A DNA stretch of 64,000 bases. Source: Punica granatum (taxonomy: Eukaryota > Streptophyta > Magnoliopsida > Myrtales > Lythraceae). Positions 10,914 through 22,105 of the stretch are shown in pieces. The position numbers were made by a program, and so were the translations under genes. The stretch spans positions 18,047,363-18,111,362 of the forward strand of contig NC_045130.1 in the NCBI RefSeq assembly GCF_007655135.1, given 5' to 3'. Below the pieces are notes generated by a model. It saw only the letters and a list, made by a program, of their open reading frames with translations. It did no database searches and had not been told where the DNA came from. The stretch's first letter is position 1. The number at the start of each line of letters is the position of its first letter.

Positions 10914-13298
10914 TTAACCGGCCATTGGATGGTTATAAATATACTCAATAGCGAGACGGGTGGAATCGATCTTGTCAGCCTCTAAATCGGGGATCTCAAG
11001 CTTGAACTCCTCTTCCAGAGCCATAACAATCTCCACATTGTCCAAGCTATCTAAACCCAGATCCTTCTGAAAATGTACATCGGGAGTCACCTACATATAA
11101 GTGAAGAGCAACATACCCAGTCAATTACATGGAAGGTGAACATCGGACATGCTAAATGATTTCTACTATGAGGTAGACCTGATGAAACATCAAATAGACC
11201 TAAATATTTCTTCTCAAATTGAAGAAAATAGATACAAGATGAAGCTAACCCAGTCACAGATAAATCAATCATCCATGCATCAAATGATTACATCTTTCAC
11301 TCACCACCAAGCAGGGGAAAGCTGCTTTTAACATATCAACATCTTTCTTTCTATATCAGCCAACAATGGGCAAGTTGCTTCTAGCAGTTATCAGTTAACA
11401 CTTGTATCAACTGCATTTTATTTCTCATAAACACCTAACAAACTGAGCAGGTGCACTTTAGTAAGGGAAAGGACAGGAGCAGGAGGGGAATTGAAAGGAA
11501 AGAAAGTTGAGTATTTTCTCTTGTTCAGATGATGTCAATAAGCAAGAGGTAAGAGGAGAAGAAACAGTTCTTCAAGGGACATACAAGTTTTATGGGACAG
11601 GAATACCTAGTCCTTCACCATATTCTATGTAGTTCCAGCAACAAATCTTGTAATACTATCTTTTAATTGACGAAATTCACCAGATCCTATACAAGTTCCT
11701 CTTCCCTCCATATCCACTCCCCCCTCCATAAGAAATTCTTCCGAATGAAGTCCCTACGCATCCCTCTATCCAAACAAAGTGTAGATCAAAAACAATAACA
11801 AAGAGGTGACAATTTAAAATATCTGAATGTCTAGCACAGATTCTTGATAGTGGTTATTGGAATAAGGCCAACTCATGGCGCAAGTACCACTGATACTTCA
11901 AACAAACAAGTATATGAATATCCACAAAGAGGTAAATTTGGGGACAAAGAGCCCGATAACTCGGTGTCCAGACCCACCTCTACCACCACTCTTAAACAAC
12001 AGAACCAAGTTAAGAATCTAAGATTGCATAAACAAAACATACTTTGCAGCAGATTGACACTGTTCATTATTGTTTCAGGTTCAGGGCATTCCACAGTTAT
12101 ATAAAGAATAATAGCCCCCAAAAGTGTGCTCTCACACCGTGAAACATTCTGCATAAACCAATTAAAAGTCCTTTTTCTGAGAGTCTGAAACAATTTTACT
12201 GGAAATTTGCAATAGAGAGGCTTCGAATAGAGGAAATCTGAAACTAACAGCTTTTTTGTTCATCAGAAAAGCTGAGTTCCTCGATTTCAATCTGCCCGAC
12301 TTCTGATAGGAGATCCAGATGCATAATGTTTCTAATATATTTAAGTATGAAATCATCAGGAAAACCAAGGGTGAGTATTCATGGCACCAACAGTTTGCTC
12401 AGAATGAATAGCAGATCAGCTACGGCATCCGGGGATTGTCTTATACTATTTATCATTCAAGTTCTTCTACGATTAGTTCAATCTGATTGATAAATCATGC
12501 AGTACAGCATGTACAACTCCAGCATTTCATCGAAAGTCACGTCAGTAAAACCTACCTCATACTATTGTGTTAAAGACAAGTAGACAGCACTCTCATGAGA
12601 TTTGCTGCTCAGCTCATGAATTAGAGGACATCACACAAACAACAGTCCTGCTATGAGAAGCATTATCAAGCTTGCTTGCTTGCTTGCTTTCTATGAAATA
12701 AAATTACAAGTCCTCGCACCAACATAGTTGTTTGAACAAACTGAAAGCAAAACCTTTACATGCTAAAGATCAATGTACCCATCTACAGAATGTCGGCACA
12801 CAACCTATTGAATTCTGGGGCATTCCTCGAATAATCTCAACCAGATTACAGCAGTTGAAGTAAATGTAGCACTCAATTTCAAATCGCGAGTCGGCTTCTG
12901 CAAAGCCATAATATTTGGTTCGCCGATTAGATTCGACCGGAACAGTAATTCAACCAGTAAATGATTATAGACAAACACGAGAGCATCACCGCAAGAACGA
13001 ATTTTTCCAACCGGGCACAAGAAAGATCTGACTGAGAGTCGCAGCCCCAACAAATGAATCGGAAGGAATGGAGGAGTCATGAATAACGAACCGTGGAGGG
13101 ATCGACTTTGGGGAAGCTCTTGACAACGGAGAGGACCCTCTCCATGACTTCCTCCTTGGTGAGATGCTCGTCATGAGAGGACATGAAGCGGACCAGAGCG
13201 CCGCCGGAGAGGTTCCATTCCCGGGACCTGAGGCCGGCGAGAGCTTGCGACCTTACAGGGACTTTAATGTGGCGAAGAATCGCAGCCCTCATCGCCAT
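10914..13298 (-). CDS. mtACP: Mitochondrial acyl carrier protein (2 exons)
   Basis: Exon 1 is 13298-13092 and exon 2 is 11090-10914 on the - strand; together 127 codons plus stop, joined in phase 0 (ACG|GTG). The protein carries fatty acyl chains on a 4'-phosphopantetheine for mitochondrial type II fatty acid and lipoate synthesis, and is also a partner of complex I. The PP-binding domain fills the C-terminal two thirds, with the attachment serine in the G-L-D-S-L-D motif (Ser at about residue 84), then [11 protein letters not shown] and the I-Y-N-H-P-M ending typical of plant mtACP. Residues 1 to about 40 are basic and Ser-rich with almost no acids ([10 protein letters not shown]), fitting a mitochondrial presequence. 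A further in-frame ATG upstream would add only Glu/Arg residues encoded by the microsatellite and is not chosen. Confidence 0.92.
12666..12690. repeat. (CTTG)n short tandem repeat in mtACP intron
   Basis: About five tandem copies of a 4-bp CTTG/GCTT unit in the single intron of the mtACP gene. Confidence 0.85.
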
Positions 13299-13392
13299 CT
13301 CTCTCTCTCTCTCTCTCTCCGCAGGCAAGACAGTGACCGAGCTGCAGAGTCGAACCCTCGTTCCTCACTGAGAGAGAGAGAGAGAGAGAGAG
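13299..13392 (-). promoter_or_regulatory. mtACP 5' leader with complementary (GA)n and (CT)n tracts
   Basis: On + the tract 13299-13319 is (CT)n, touching the mtACP start codon, and 13370-13392 is (GA)n. The two are complementary and about 50 nt apart, so a transcript covering both could form a stem of about 20 bp just before the ATG. The pairing follows directly from the sequence; whether the mRNA starts upstream of 13392 is not known. Confidence 0.6.
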
Positions 13393-13637
13393 TCACGCGC
13401 GGCGCACGTGACAACAGAACTTAAATAAATAAATAAATAAAAACATAATCGTTTTGAGGCTAGCCAGCCAAGGCCAAGCCAGCACAGCCACAGCCAAACT
13501 TGATTGATCGTCGTCACCAATCACAAATCGAATCCCATCCCACCCACCGGAAAAATGATATAATTGCCAGCCGGGCCGTACAGCCTGCCGCCATCGCCGC
13601 CGGCCGCCTGTCACCCGTCTCTGGTCTCCTCCTTCAT
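13393..13637. promoter_or_regulatory. Probable shared divergent promoter and purine permease 5' exon
   Basis: This lies between the mtACP leader (- strand) and the downstream purine permease (+ strand). A perfect G-box CACGTG is at 13405-13410 and a (TAAA)n run at about 13424-13441. A GC-rich block around 13563-13637 ends in TTCAT|GTGAGT, a strong donor at 13638, and would serve as a non-coding first exon of the + strand gene. No TATA box is clear on either side. Exon and promoter assignment are inference. Confidence 0.45.
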
Positions 13638-14957
13638 GTGAGTACGGCCCTAGTATATGCTAGTTCTTATTTGTTCTGGATTCAACAAGGACGATATTTT
13701 GCTTTTCTTGCTCGTGCTGCTCGTTGACTTGTAAATGAGGAGATCTCATGGAACTTCGCACATGGTGGACGCAGTTTCTTCGCGGTGTTCTCCGTGCATA
13801 GATTCAGCTCCGAGACTTTTGAATTTTGCGAGTTTCGCTCTCGTCTAATTCAATTCCGGATTGTGATGGCAAATTTTCGTTTTCGGGTTTCCATTCTTTC
13901 GGTTTTTGTTGCTTTTCTTTGGCTGAAAATAATGCTTTTTTGCTTTGCATATTGACTGCTTCAGTACTTTAGATGGCCCGATACAATTGGTAGATCATAT
14001 TGGTTTGAGTCTGTTGCTGCTTTCTTTCGTCTTGATTGGTGTTGTAGTTGATTTCTACTATTGTGCTTCCTTTTTTCAAAGCGAGCTGCTCGAATTTTTG
14101 GTAAAACTTAAGCTCCGATTCTAGTGATCGACGTAAGACGACCGTATTCACGAGCTTAGAGCTTATTCATATGGTAAGCTTATTGGTTGATTGGGTGTAA
14201 GACCTGCCACAGTGCAGTCGTCGCAAGCTCTCTCTAGTGTCTCGATTTTTCAATCTAGTTTTGATTCATTCTTCTATAGAATGTATTCAATCAACTGAAG
14301 TTGATTGCAGGGACGGATTGTATGTGTTAAAGCATTTCCATCGGTCTTTAAATGGGGTCTTCTTTACTGATGTGGGTTTGAAATATCATGTTTACGATTG
14401 TGATTGGAGCTGTGCATTTTTTCTAGTTTTTCTCGAGACCTAATAGCTTCTTAGTTTGTAGCTCGAAGATAGAAGCCTTTTATGTTCGCTTGCTCTGGTT
14501 TATGTATGCTAGAAAAACAAATAAATGTTTTTTCCCCCCTCGCTTGGATGCCTGGCAAGTTCTTCTTGTGCGTGAATCCTGATAGTGATGCGTCTCTAGG
14601 GGCATAGAGTTTAAGGTGGGCTTCAAACTATCTCTAACATTAATATTATAGGTGTAGGTGTAGCAGGAGTTTGGTTGAAATGATTAAACTCAAGTTAATC
14701 CGTCCACAATAAAAATCCATTCCAACCCATATAGACTCATAATTTGAATTGCATAATGTTTTCTTACACAGTTTTTAATAGGGCAAGGTGCCTGTCCCCA
14801 GACCCATTGTTCACCAGCTTCTTGCTTAACTATTGGGAAGAGATAGGCTAAAAGATGCGTAATTTTATGAAGCCTACGAATTTAAAAAAGAAAAAAGAGT
14901 TAATATGGATGATATTTGAAGCTTCTGCTGCATGGTACTCCTGTTGTTTCAGATAGC
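13638..14957 (+). other. Putative first intron of the purine permease gene
   Basis: T-rich sequence running from the donor at 13638 to the acceptor before 14953. Short frames inside have no family features. Nothing else recognised. The status as intron depends on the 5' exon inferred at about 13563-13637. Confidence 0.35.
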
Positions 14958-16710
14958 ATGGCACTTGCTAGCACACTTCATGAAATTCTTTCAGCAGCTC
15001 AGGCGAGAAGTTTCATGTATTCACAAGTTGCAGGTACAGTAATGTGGTTATAGCAGGTATCATAACTTATGCTGATAGAAGCAATAAGATATAAGTAGAA
15101 GGAGGTTTTAAAAATTGAAGACCTCCATATGGTGAGAACTGTCTCAAAAGCTTTGAATGTACGTGTAAAATTGGAGCCCCTGTGCAGTGTCCGCAGAGAC
15201 ATGTATGTGCCTGATCCTTCTAGATCTGTTCTAATATGTCATTTCTTCATCTTCCCCTGTTCCTCCTCTTACTCTACTTGTCTTCACTTTCCTTTGGCAT
15301 CAAATACATGAATGCCCCCGTCTCATGATTTGTGGTACAATAATAAAAACAATTTACTTAATTGTTCTTTTGTTGGTTATTGGTGGTGTTCATATTCGAT
15401 GAATCGCTTTCGTTGGCCTAGCCGTACTCTATACTTGCTTATTTGATGTCATCTTCTTTATAGAGTTAAATGCTTGTTCTCACAAAAGCAAGTGACACAC
15501 TCATGTGAACATATTCAGCAGACAATTTTAATTTGCCTGGTTTACTATGATCACAAATTTTCTGCTTGGAGTCCCATAGCTGAGGTCCTAATAGACATCT
15601 TCACTCTTCTTGGCAGATTGTGAAGAACCAATCATGAGCAGAGAAGGAGAAATAACAAACCAATTTCATTTGATGAAACTTGGGCGGTGGCAGTGGTGGA
15701 TTTTGGTGGCCGTGAACATCTTCTTCCTAGTCGCAGGACAAGCTGCTGCAGTAATCCTTGGGAGGTTCTACTACGACCAGGGTGGAAACAGCAAGTGGTT
15801 GGCAACCCTTGTGCAAACTGCAGCTTTCCCGGTCCTCTTCATTCCCTTCTTTCTTCTTGCATCCGCTAAAGATTCTTCCGATTCTTCTACCGCGCCTTCT
15901 ATCCGAACTCTCGCATTGATCTATTTCGTCCTCGGAGTGCTCATTGCGGGTGATAACATGCTATACTCTGTCGGGCTATTGTACCTCTCTGCCTCCACCT
16001 ACTCTCTCATCTGTGCCACTCAGCTAGCGTTCAATGCTGTTTTCTCGTACTTCATAAACTCCCAGAAGTTCACCATCTTAATCCTCAATTCTGTCGTCGT
16101 GCTGACCTTGTCTGCTTCCCTCATTGCGGTGAATGATGATTCCGACAAGCCGTCTGGAGTCTCCAAGTGGAAATACTTCATTGGGTTCATTTGCACCATT
16201 GCAGCTTCTGCTATGTACTCGCTTATTCTCTCCCTCATGCAACTGTCTTTCGACAAGTTCATAAAGAAGGAAACCTTCTCCGCTGTACTAGAGATGCAGA
16301 TCTATACTTCCCTTGTCGCTACCTGTGTTTCAACTGTGGGCCTCTTTGCAAGCGGAGAATGGAATACTCTGCATGGAGAAATGGAGGCCTTTGGGAAGGG
16401 AAGCCTTGCTTATGTGATGACTGTGGTTTGGACTGCTATTTCATGGCAGGTATGTTCGGTGGGTGTCGTGGGCTTGATATTTATCGTGTCCTCTCTCTTC
16501 TCGAACGTCATAAGTACTGTCTCTTTGGCGATAACTCCCATCGCTTCGGTGATAGCTTTTCATGATAAGATGGGCGGGGTGAAGGTTATCGCACTGCTCC
16601 TTGCTTGTTGGGGCTTTGCAAGCTATATCTATCAGAACTATGTCGACGATTCTAATGCGCGGAAAGCTCAGATTGATGTGGATGGAAGCCAAAATGATTC
16701 CGTCTGCTGA
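14958..16710 (+). CDS. Purine permease (PUP11-like), nucleobase/cytokinin transporter
   Basis: The main exon is 15617-16710. Upstream, 14958-15033 begins with ATG, is preceded by tttcag, ends in GCAG|GTACAG and joins in frame, giving 389 aa (usual PUP length about 350-390). The PUP family (drug/metabolite transporter superfamily, PUNUT domain) moves purines, cytokinin bases and related compounds across plant membranes with protons. Visible: W-x-W-W-I-L-V start of the first membrane segment, the family motif G-R-F-Y-Y-D-x-G-G-N-S-K-W, about ten hydrophobic segments, Y-L-S-A-S-T-Y-S-L-I, L-E-M-Q-I-Y-T-S-L-V, and the ending S-S-L-F-S-N-V then H-D-K-M then I-Y-Q-N-Y. The wording is closest to Arabidopsis PUP11 as I remember it. 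The start is the least certain part: an ATG at 15634 would also keep all membrane segments. Confidence 0.88.
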
Positions 16711-19033
16711 TGATTTTGGCAAGTAATTCGATCTGTAAATGATTTCTACCAAAGTTATTTGTCTTAGGAAATTTTTTTTGAAGCTATTATATTCTAAGTT
16801 GAAGGCATATTGAAATTTCATTGTCGTAATTGCCATTGACATGGAAGAACGATCTGTTGTCAATGGTATCTGTAGTTTCTTTCCTCAGTATTACTTTACA
16901 TGATGTGCAAAGCATGTCGGCAATTCTTTGAAATGTATTTGTTCCTATTGATAAGGTGGTTTTAGAAGGGGCAAGAGATTACTATATTGCGTATAGTTAG
17001 TACTGAGAAAATTAAATCAAGCACTTCATGACAATCTCAAATATAACAACTAAGATCGCAATTAATGAATTGATCAAAATTTAAAAAATTGAAAATTAAT
17101 CGGCGTGAGAAATTAATTCACGGATGGAGTAAAATTTTGGATTAATGTTTTCTTTTCATGTCCTAAGGCTGCATGTTCGAGTCACATGTGCCGGATAGTT
17201 CGAGCAACATTGAGAAAATGCCATCTTCCAAATATGGCAAGAGCACATAAATAAATCTTTGCTGCTTAATCAAGTTTCACTGGTTTATGAATATCTAACA
17301 TGAAAATCTTAAATACCGAGCATCTTTGTTCTAAAACAAACAATTAAAATATATTTTTGTTCTAAAACAAACAATTAAAAAATATTTTTTTTCCATTTAT
17401 AAGGGAGGCCCATGGGTTTAGTACCATAATATTTTTTCTCTTTTGGTTGGGGTGAGCAATTTAATTTTCTATTGCCAAAGAGAGAGGTTGGAAGCTTCTC
17501 ATATTTCTCAATGAAATATTCATCATATTTTGTTTGGGTTGTATTCAATGAATTTTCAAAATATATCCATATTACTTGTACGTGATATTGTATAATTAAA
17601 GAAATTTTTGAACAATAATTTTTTTTCTCTATATTGAATAGATTTCTTCGAAATATGTGATTTTCAACTTGTCTATAAAGAGAAGAATTGAAAATTCTGC
17701 TTTCACATTATCTTTCAATTCAATATAATATTTTTCCAAAAACCTAACCCCTACACAATATCCATCACTCTTCATATATATGTAAATATACTTATTACAC
17801 GATTATCTCTTAATAAATATGTTATTTGTATTTTCATAAGACTAGAATAAATATTTATTTATTAACATGATTTTCTCTTCTCACAATTTGTAACGTTTAT
17901 TAAGTCTGTTTGATAGAATATATAGCTTATATTAAATCTTTTTTCAATCTATATTAATTGTATGTTTATATATGTTGATTACCAATTCTCTGTCACGTAA
18001 AAATTAATGAGAGATTACTGCATAACGCGCGGGTATCACATGGTTTATCATAAGGGAGAACTAACAACAATCACTCGGACGGATTTTGTCAAAAAAACTA
18101 TCAATCTGGTGGTTTGACCTAATAGGAACTACTTTCATTCTTATTCCTTAATCGTGAATTAACGAAACTACTCTCATTAATCATCTTCGTTACTCTTATT
18201 AACCATCTTTTACTGGTACTCCTCCTTGTTGGATATATGTAGCTAATAAGACTCCACAAGGGCCATATGAATGTGGAATATCGTTGTCCACCGCGTGCTT
18301 CTATGGAAGGACAGAACGGGGCAAGAACTAAGAAGTCAAAATCTTATTAAGTATGGGATCTGCATTCAATTAATTACTTGGACGAGGTAAAAGGCCGCCA
18401 GAATATGATGTTATATGGCCTCCATCTAGTACATTTTGAATTTAGGTGCAAAGGGTCGTCGTACCAATTTAATTGTTTCTACACTACATGCCCTTCTAGA
18501 GGGTCACTTGGCTCTACTGTTTATACAAGGAGAGAACAACCTGCTACGTGGTTCTAATGTGTACTATATCCCTTTTTTTTTTTTAAGGGAGTTCGATGGA
18601 TTAATATAATGAAATAAAAATATTAAATATTTAATAAAGAGACACATACAGTTTTATATGAGTATCGATCATGAAATCTTTTTATTCCTAAACGAGTGTA
18701 CAATGACATCACTATGCTACATCCTCTTTGATACGTCTACTATATCTTTCATTTGACGCGGCTGGCCCCAAATTTAAGTTCAACCCTTTACCCCGCCGTT
18801 GCCTTTAGCTAGCTTGAATGAGATCCTACACCCTTCTTGAAAAGACTTCGTTCAATGAAAGATCTATCAGTGAGTGCTTAGTATCTTTCCCCAAGTAAAT
18901 ATATATATATATATATTCTATTTTTTAGAATTTAAGTATGATGATTTTGGAAGCCGATGGACAATACCTCCATGCATGAATTAACCCCCCATCTAAAAGG
19001 AGCGAATTCGGTGAACTCATTGAGCATATCCCT
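16711..19033. other. Intergenic, AT-rich
   Basis: Purine permease 3' UTR is expected in the first few hundred bases. Beyond it is AT-rich DNA without a supportable gene. A short direct duplication ('tttgttctaaaacaaacaat' twice) occurs at about 17324-17385 and an (AT)n run at about 18898-18917. Confidence 0.6.
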
Positions 19034-19400
19034 CGCCACAAAAAAAAAAAAAGGGCTATCGTGATGCTTTTTGGGAAGCGTTGCCAAATGCCTTGCGATG
19101 CTTTTTATGACGCTTCCGAAAGCGTTGCCTCGTGTCCTGTTGGCATAGCTTCGGCTGGCTTAGACCCTACCTATGGCGACACTTCACCCTAGGCCGTCGC
19201 TTGAAAGCGCCATCATAGAACAATTAAAAATTAAAAAAAAAGGCTTGGTTGAAGAGCGTTGGCCATGACCTAGCCTAAGCCGACGCTTGAAAACGTCAAC
19301 TTAGGCATATTAAATTTTTTTAAAAAAAAAACCGAGGCTATAGTTGGCCGATGCTTGAAAGTTAGTCCGATGTTTTTTTAGCATCGGCCAAGGCTAGTTA
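19034..19400. mobile_element. CACTA (En/Spm)-like terminal region, fragment
   Basis: A decayed terminus, 'cgccacaaaaaaaaaaaagg', resembling CACTACAA-A(n), is followed by many degenerate subterminal repeats of the GACGCTT/AAGCGTC type in both orientations (for example near 19076, 19105, 19196 and 19280). Crowded subterminal repeats next to such an end are a CACTA hallmark. No second terminus or transposase was found, so this is a fragment. Confidence 0.4.
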
Positions 19401-19629
19401 AAAGTTATAAAAAAAAATAGATAGATAGATGTCAACTTTTTGTCAGTGATAAACAATTTAACGCTTATAATAAATTGATAGTTAGTCGTCAGTGGTGAAA
19501 AGTTTACCATTGACAATTAATTGAAAGATAGATGACAGGAAGACAAAGATACATACGAGGAAAAAGACGAAGACTCTACCGAGGAAGACTCTTACATAGT
19601 CCAACCGACCCAAGAGGATACAACAAAAA

Positions 19630-21111
19630 TGTATATTTGGCACTTGAGAATTATTAACTCTATGAAAATATAATTATTTGGCATTTTTGAAGGGTATAAT
19701 TGGGGCTAGTTTATTGATTTTTTTGTTAGTTTTAGTATGTTTTTAATTTAATTTCATATAAATGAATTTTGACAGGTTTTAGTGGTTTTGATTAGTTTTG
19801 GTTTGATTTTATACGAATCGGAGTTAATTGAACGATCTTCTACCGTCTGTAAGTTTTTGGTGTTTTCAACAGGATAAACTCGAGTAAAATGGTGCAAATT
19901 GCATATGGATAGAAAGCTTATCAAGTTAGGAACGCAGTGTTTCAAACGGTTCGTCAAGCGGAGCTTGAACGAGGAAGATATGACCGTATGAAATTCAGCG
20001 CGCAGAAAATACTGAATCGGATGGCCCAGCCGCGATGAAAGAGGGCTGCAGCCCTTCAGATCTGTTCCAACCGATCCGACCTTGCTTTGTTTCAGAATTT
20101 TACTTGGGTATTAAGGATGCAAAGTTGAGGAAACTTCTAGAGTGATTCTTGAGATTATTTTTGGGCATAGAAAGATAATCTTTAAATCTTTGGCGATTGA
20201 GAATTGAACGTATAATTAGGAAATTATATGTAAGAGAGATATTTGAAGTTTAAAAGAGGTTGACTATAAATGTGAAGAGAAGATGCGGTAGAAAGTGCAG
20301 ACGGCATTAAGGAGCTGAGAGCAACGTGAGAAGAATGAGACTTGGGATTTTGTTTTTCATGGCATAATTTTGCTAGTTTTTTATTACCTTGTTATTTCTT
20401 CTTCGATTTCAACGTCTATATTGAACTCTTCTACTTGTTCATTAATCCTTATGTGCTGATTTCATATGCCACGATTATAATTGAATCTACATGTAGTTAA
20501 ATTTGTTTATTTTGTCTTGACGTAATGAGTTTTCAATTTTATTCTAGTTACTCTATTTTGTACTCAATACTTGCAATTGTCTGATCAACAATTGTTATGA
20601 TCTGTTAATTTAGTTGAACTCGGGAAAGGAATTTTAGGTTTAGAACATGGATAGAGTAGCCTAAGTTCAATCTCAAATAATCGAGTTGATTAATGGGTAA
20701 GATAAGATTATACTTACACACCTTAAGTAGCTAATTCAAGTCGAAACTTAATGAGTTTAACTTAATTGTAATTCTTGTGGGAATATAGGGGATTTGTTGA
20801 GTTAGATATATTTTTTAAGCAATTCAGAAGATACTTAGAAAATACTTTAGAAATTAGGGAAAAAGTGAGTAATCGAATTAGCGAAGTATGGGGGAAATCG
20901 TAATTTTAGGTCATCTCGCCAATGGATTTTTCGATTATCTTTAATTTATTTTATATTTTAAAAACCAATTTTAATTTGCTTGACTTCAATTAGGTTATGA
21001 TAATTTCGAATACTAGTAGAATTCTCGGTTAAGTTTTCATGGGAATGATACTTCACTTAACTTATATTATTTGTCAAAGGCCGTGCACTTTGGGATCATT
21101 AAAACCGTACA
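19630..21111 (+). mobile_element. Ty3/gypsy (Tat/Athila-like) LTR
   Basis: The right end is fixed by ...ccgtaca at 21111 followed by a spacer and a gypsy-type primer-binding site. The left end at TGTATATTTGGC (19630) is a guess based on the TG rule, giving about 1.48 kb. No coding region of the element follows: only a short leader to about 21440 and no gag frame. It is therefore a truncated 5' end. Confidence 0.45.
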
Positions 21112-21119
21112 AATTTTTT

Positions 21120-21139
21120 TGGCATCGATGCCGGGGATC
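21120..21139 (+). other. Primer-binding site of gypsy element
   Basis: 'tggcatcgatgccggggatc' is a mutated version of the TGGCGCCGTTGCCGGGGA motif that follows the 5' LTR in plant Tat/Athila elements. It sits 8 bases after the LTR end. Confidence 0.65.
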
Positions 21140-21763
21140 TATTTTCTACAATTTCTACTTCTTTTGATACTTAGCCACTCAGTCGTCGATCAAGCTTTAT
21201 TTTGTATTTCCGAGCATAATCTAGTTTTCTTTTTTGAATTTTTGTAGGTACCTTTATAATCCAATGAGCTACCAACCGTGCACATTTAATAGAGAGATAT
21301 CCGATCGTTCCATCGCCACTTTCGGGGGGGTGACGGAGGATTGCCACAAACGACAGACGGGATCCAACAAAAGCATGGCATTATCCCCACAAGTTGATAG
21401 CCTCATCATTTTTCATCCTTTGACCAGAAGAGCTTAAAGTTGATGAGGAAAAAATGTTGCCGACTAATTCGAAAACCTCATCATTAGTAATTTGTTGCTG
21501 CTCCACTTAATATGGCTAGATTTGATTAAGAAGGATAAGATAATTAAAATTTTATATATATACGCATGGGTGCACTTAAATCACTCGTGGCCCTTCTCAC
21601 AACCAAGAGGAGGAAGAAAAACTAAAATTATTAATGGATAATGGTGTCTCTGCCTCCCTCTCTCTCTCTGCCGCTTATTTAGAATAAACGTAAATACCCA
21701 CTAGGAACCAAGAGTGGGTTTAGACTTGATTCGGTTGAGGCGGAAGGAGAGTATAGTGAAATA
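21140..21763. other. Gypsy leader and unassigned sequence
   Basis: The first roughly 300 bases look like the untranslated leader after the primer-binding site. The remainder, with a short CT run near 21650-21670, has nothing recognisable. Confidence 0.5.
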
Positions 21764-21928
21764 GGCCCCTTTGAATTCAAGAACAAAAAATTTTAACTTT
21801 AACTTTAACTCAACATATTACACAACAAAAACACACGTTTCTCAAATCAAATTTATAATTAAATCTCATTTGTCATTTTTCCACAATCAAAATCAAAGTT
21901 ATTTTAACTCTGAATCCAAACGCACCAT
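21764..21928 (+). mobile_element. MITE, GTTTG/CAAAC-end family, copy 1
   Basis: Shares its whole layout with the copy at 52990: a left end of the ggcccc-ttg type preceded by TA, then 'aactttaactttaactcaac', 'acaacaaaaacacac', 'atctcatttgtc', 'ccacaatcaaaatcaaa' and 'taactctgaatccaaacg' at the right. About 165 bp, non-coding. Confidence 0.8.
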
Positions 21929-22105
21929 TACTCATCCTTTTTTCCTCCCTATAGTATAGTAGTATCTTGACTTTGGCATCGAATGGTCGAATTGGCCCCC
22001 AACCGATCGATCCCCGACCCTGTTTGATTTCAGCTAAATGGAATGCAACTATTGAGGGAAAACCCGATATGTCCAGAATCGTCATGTTCCTTCTGTTCTA
22101 CTAAG

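Noticed and set aside
16020..16863. Frames on the - strand and in another + frame across the purine permease exon
   Set aside because: Shadows of the real coding frame.
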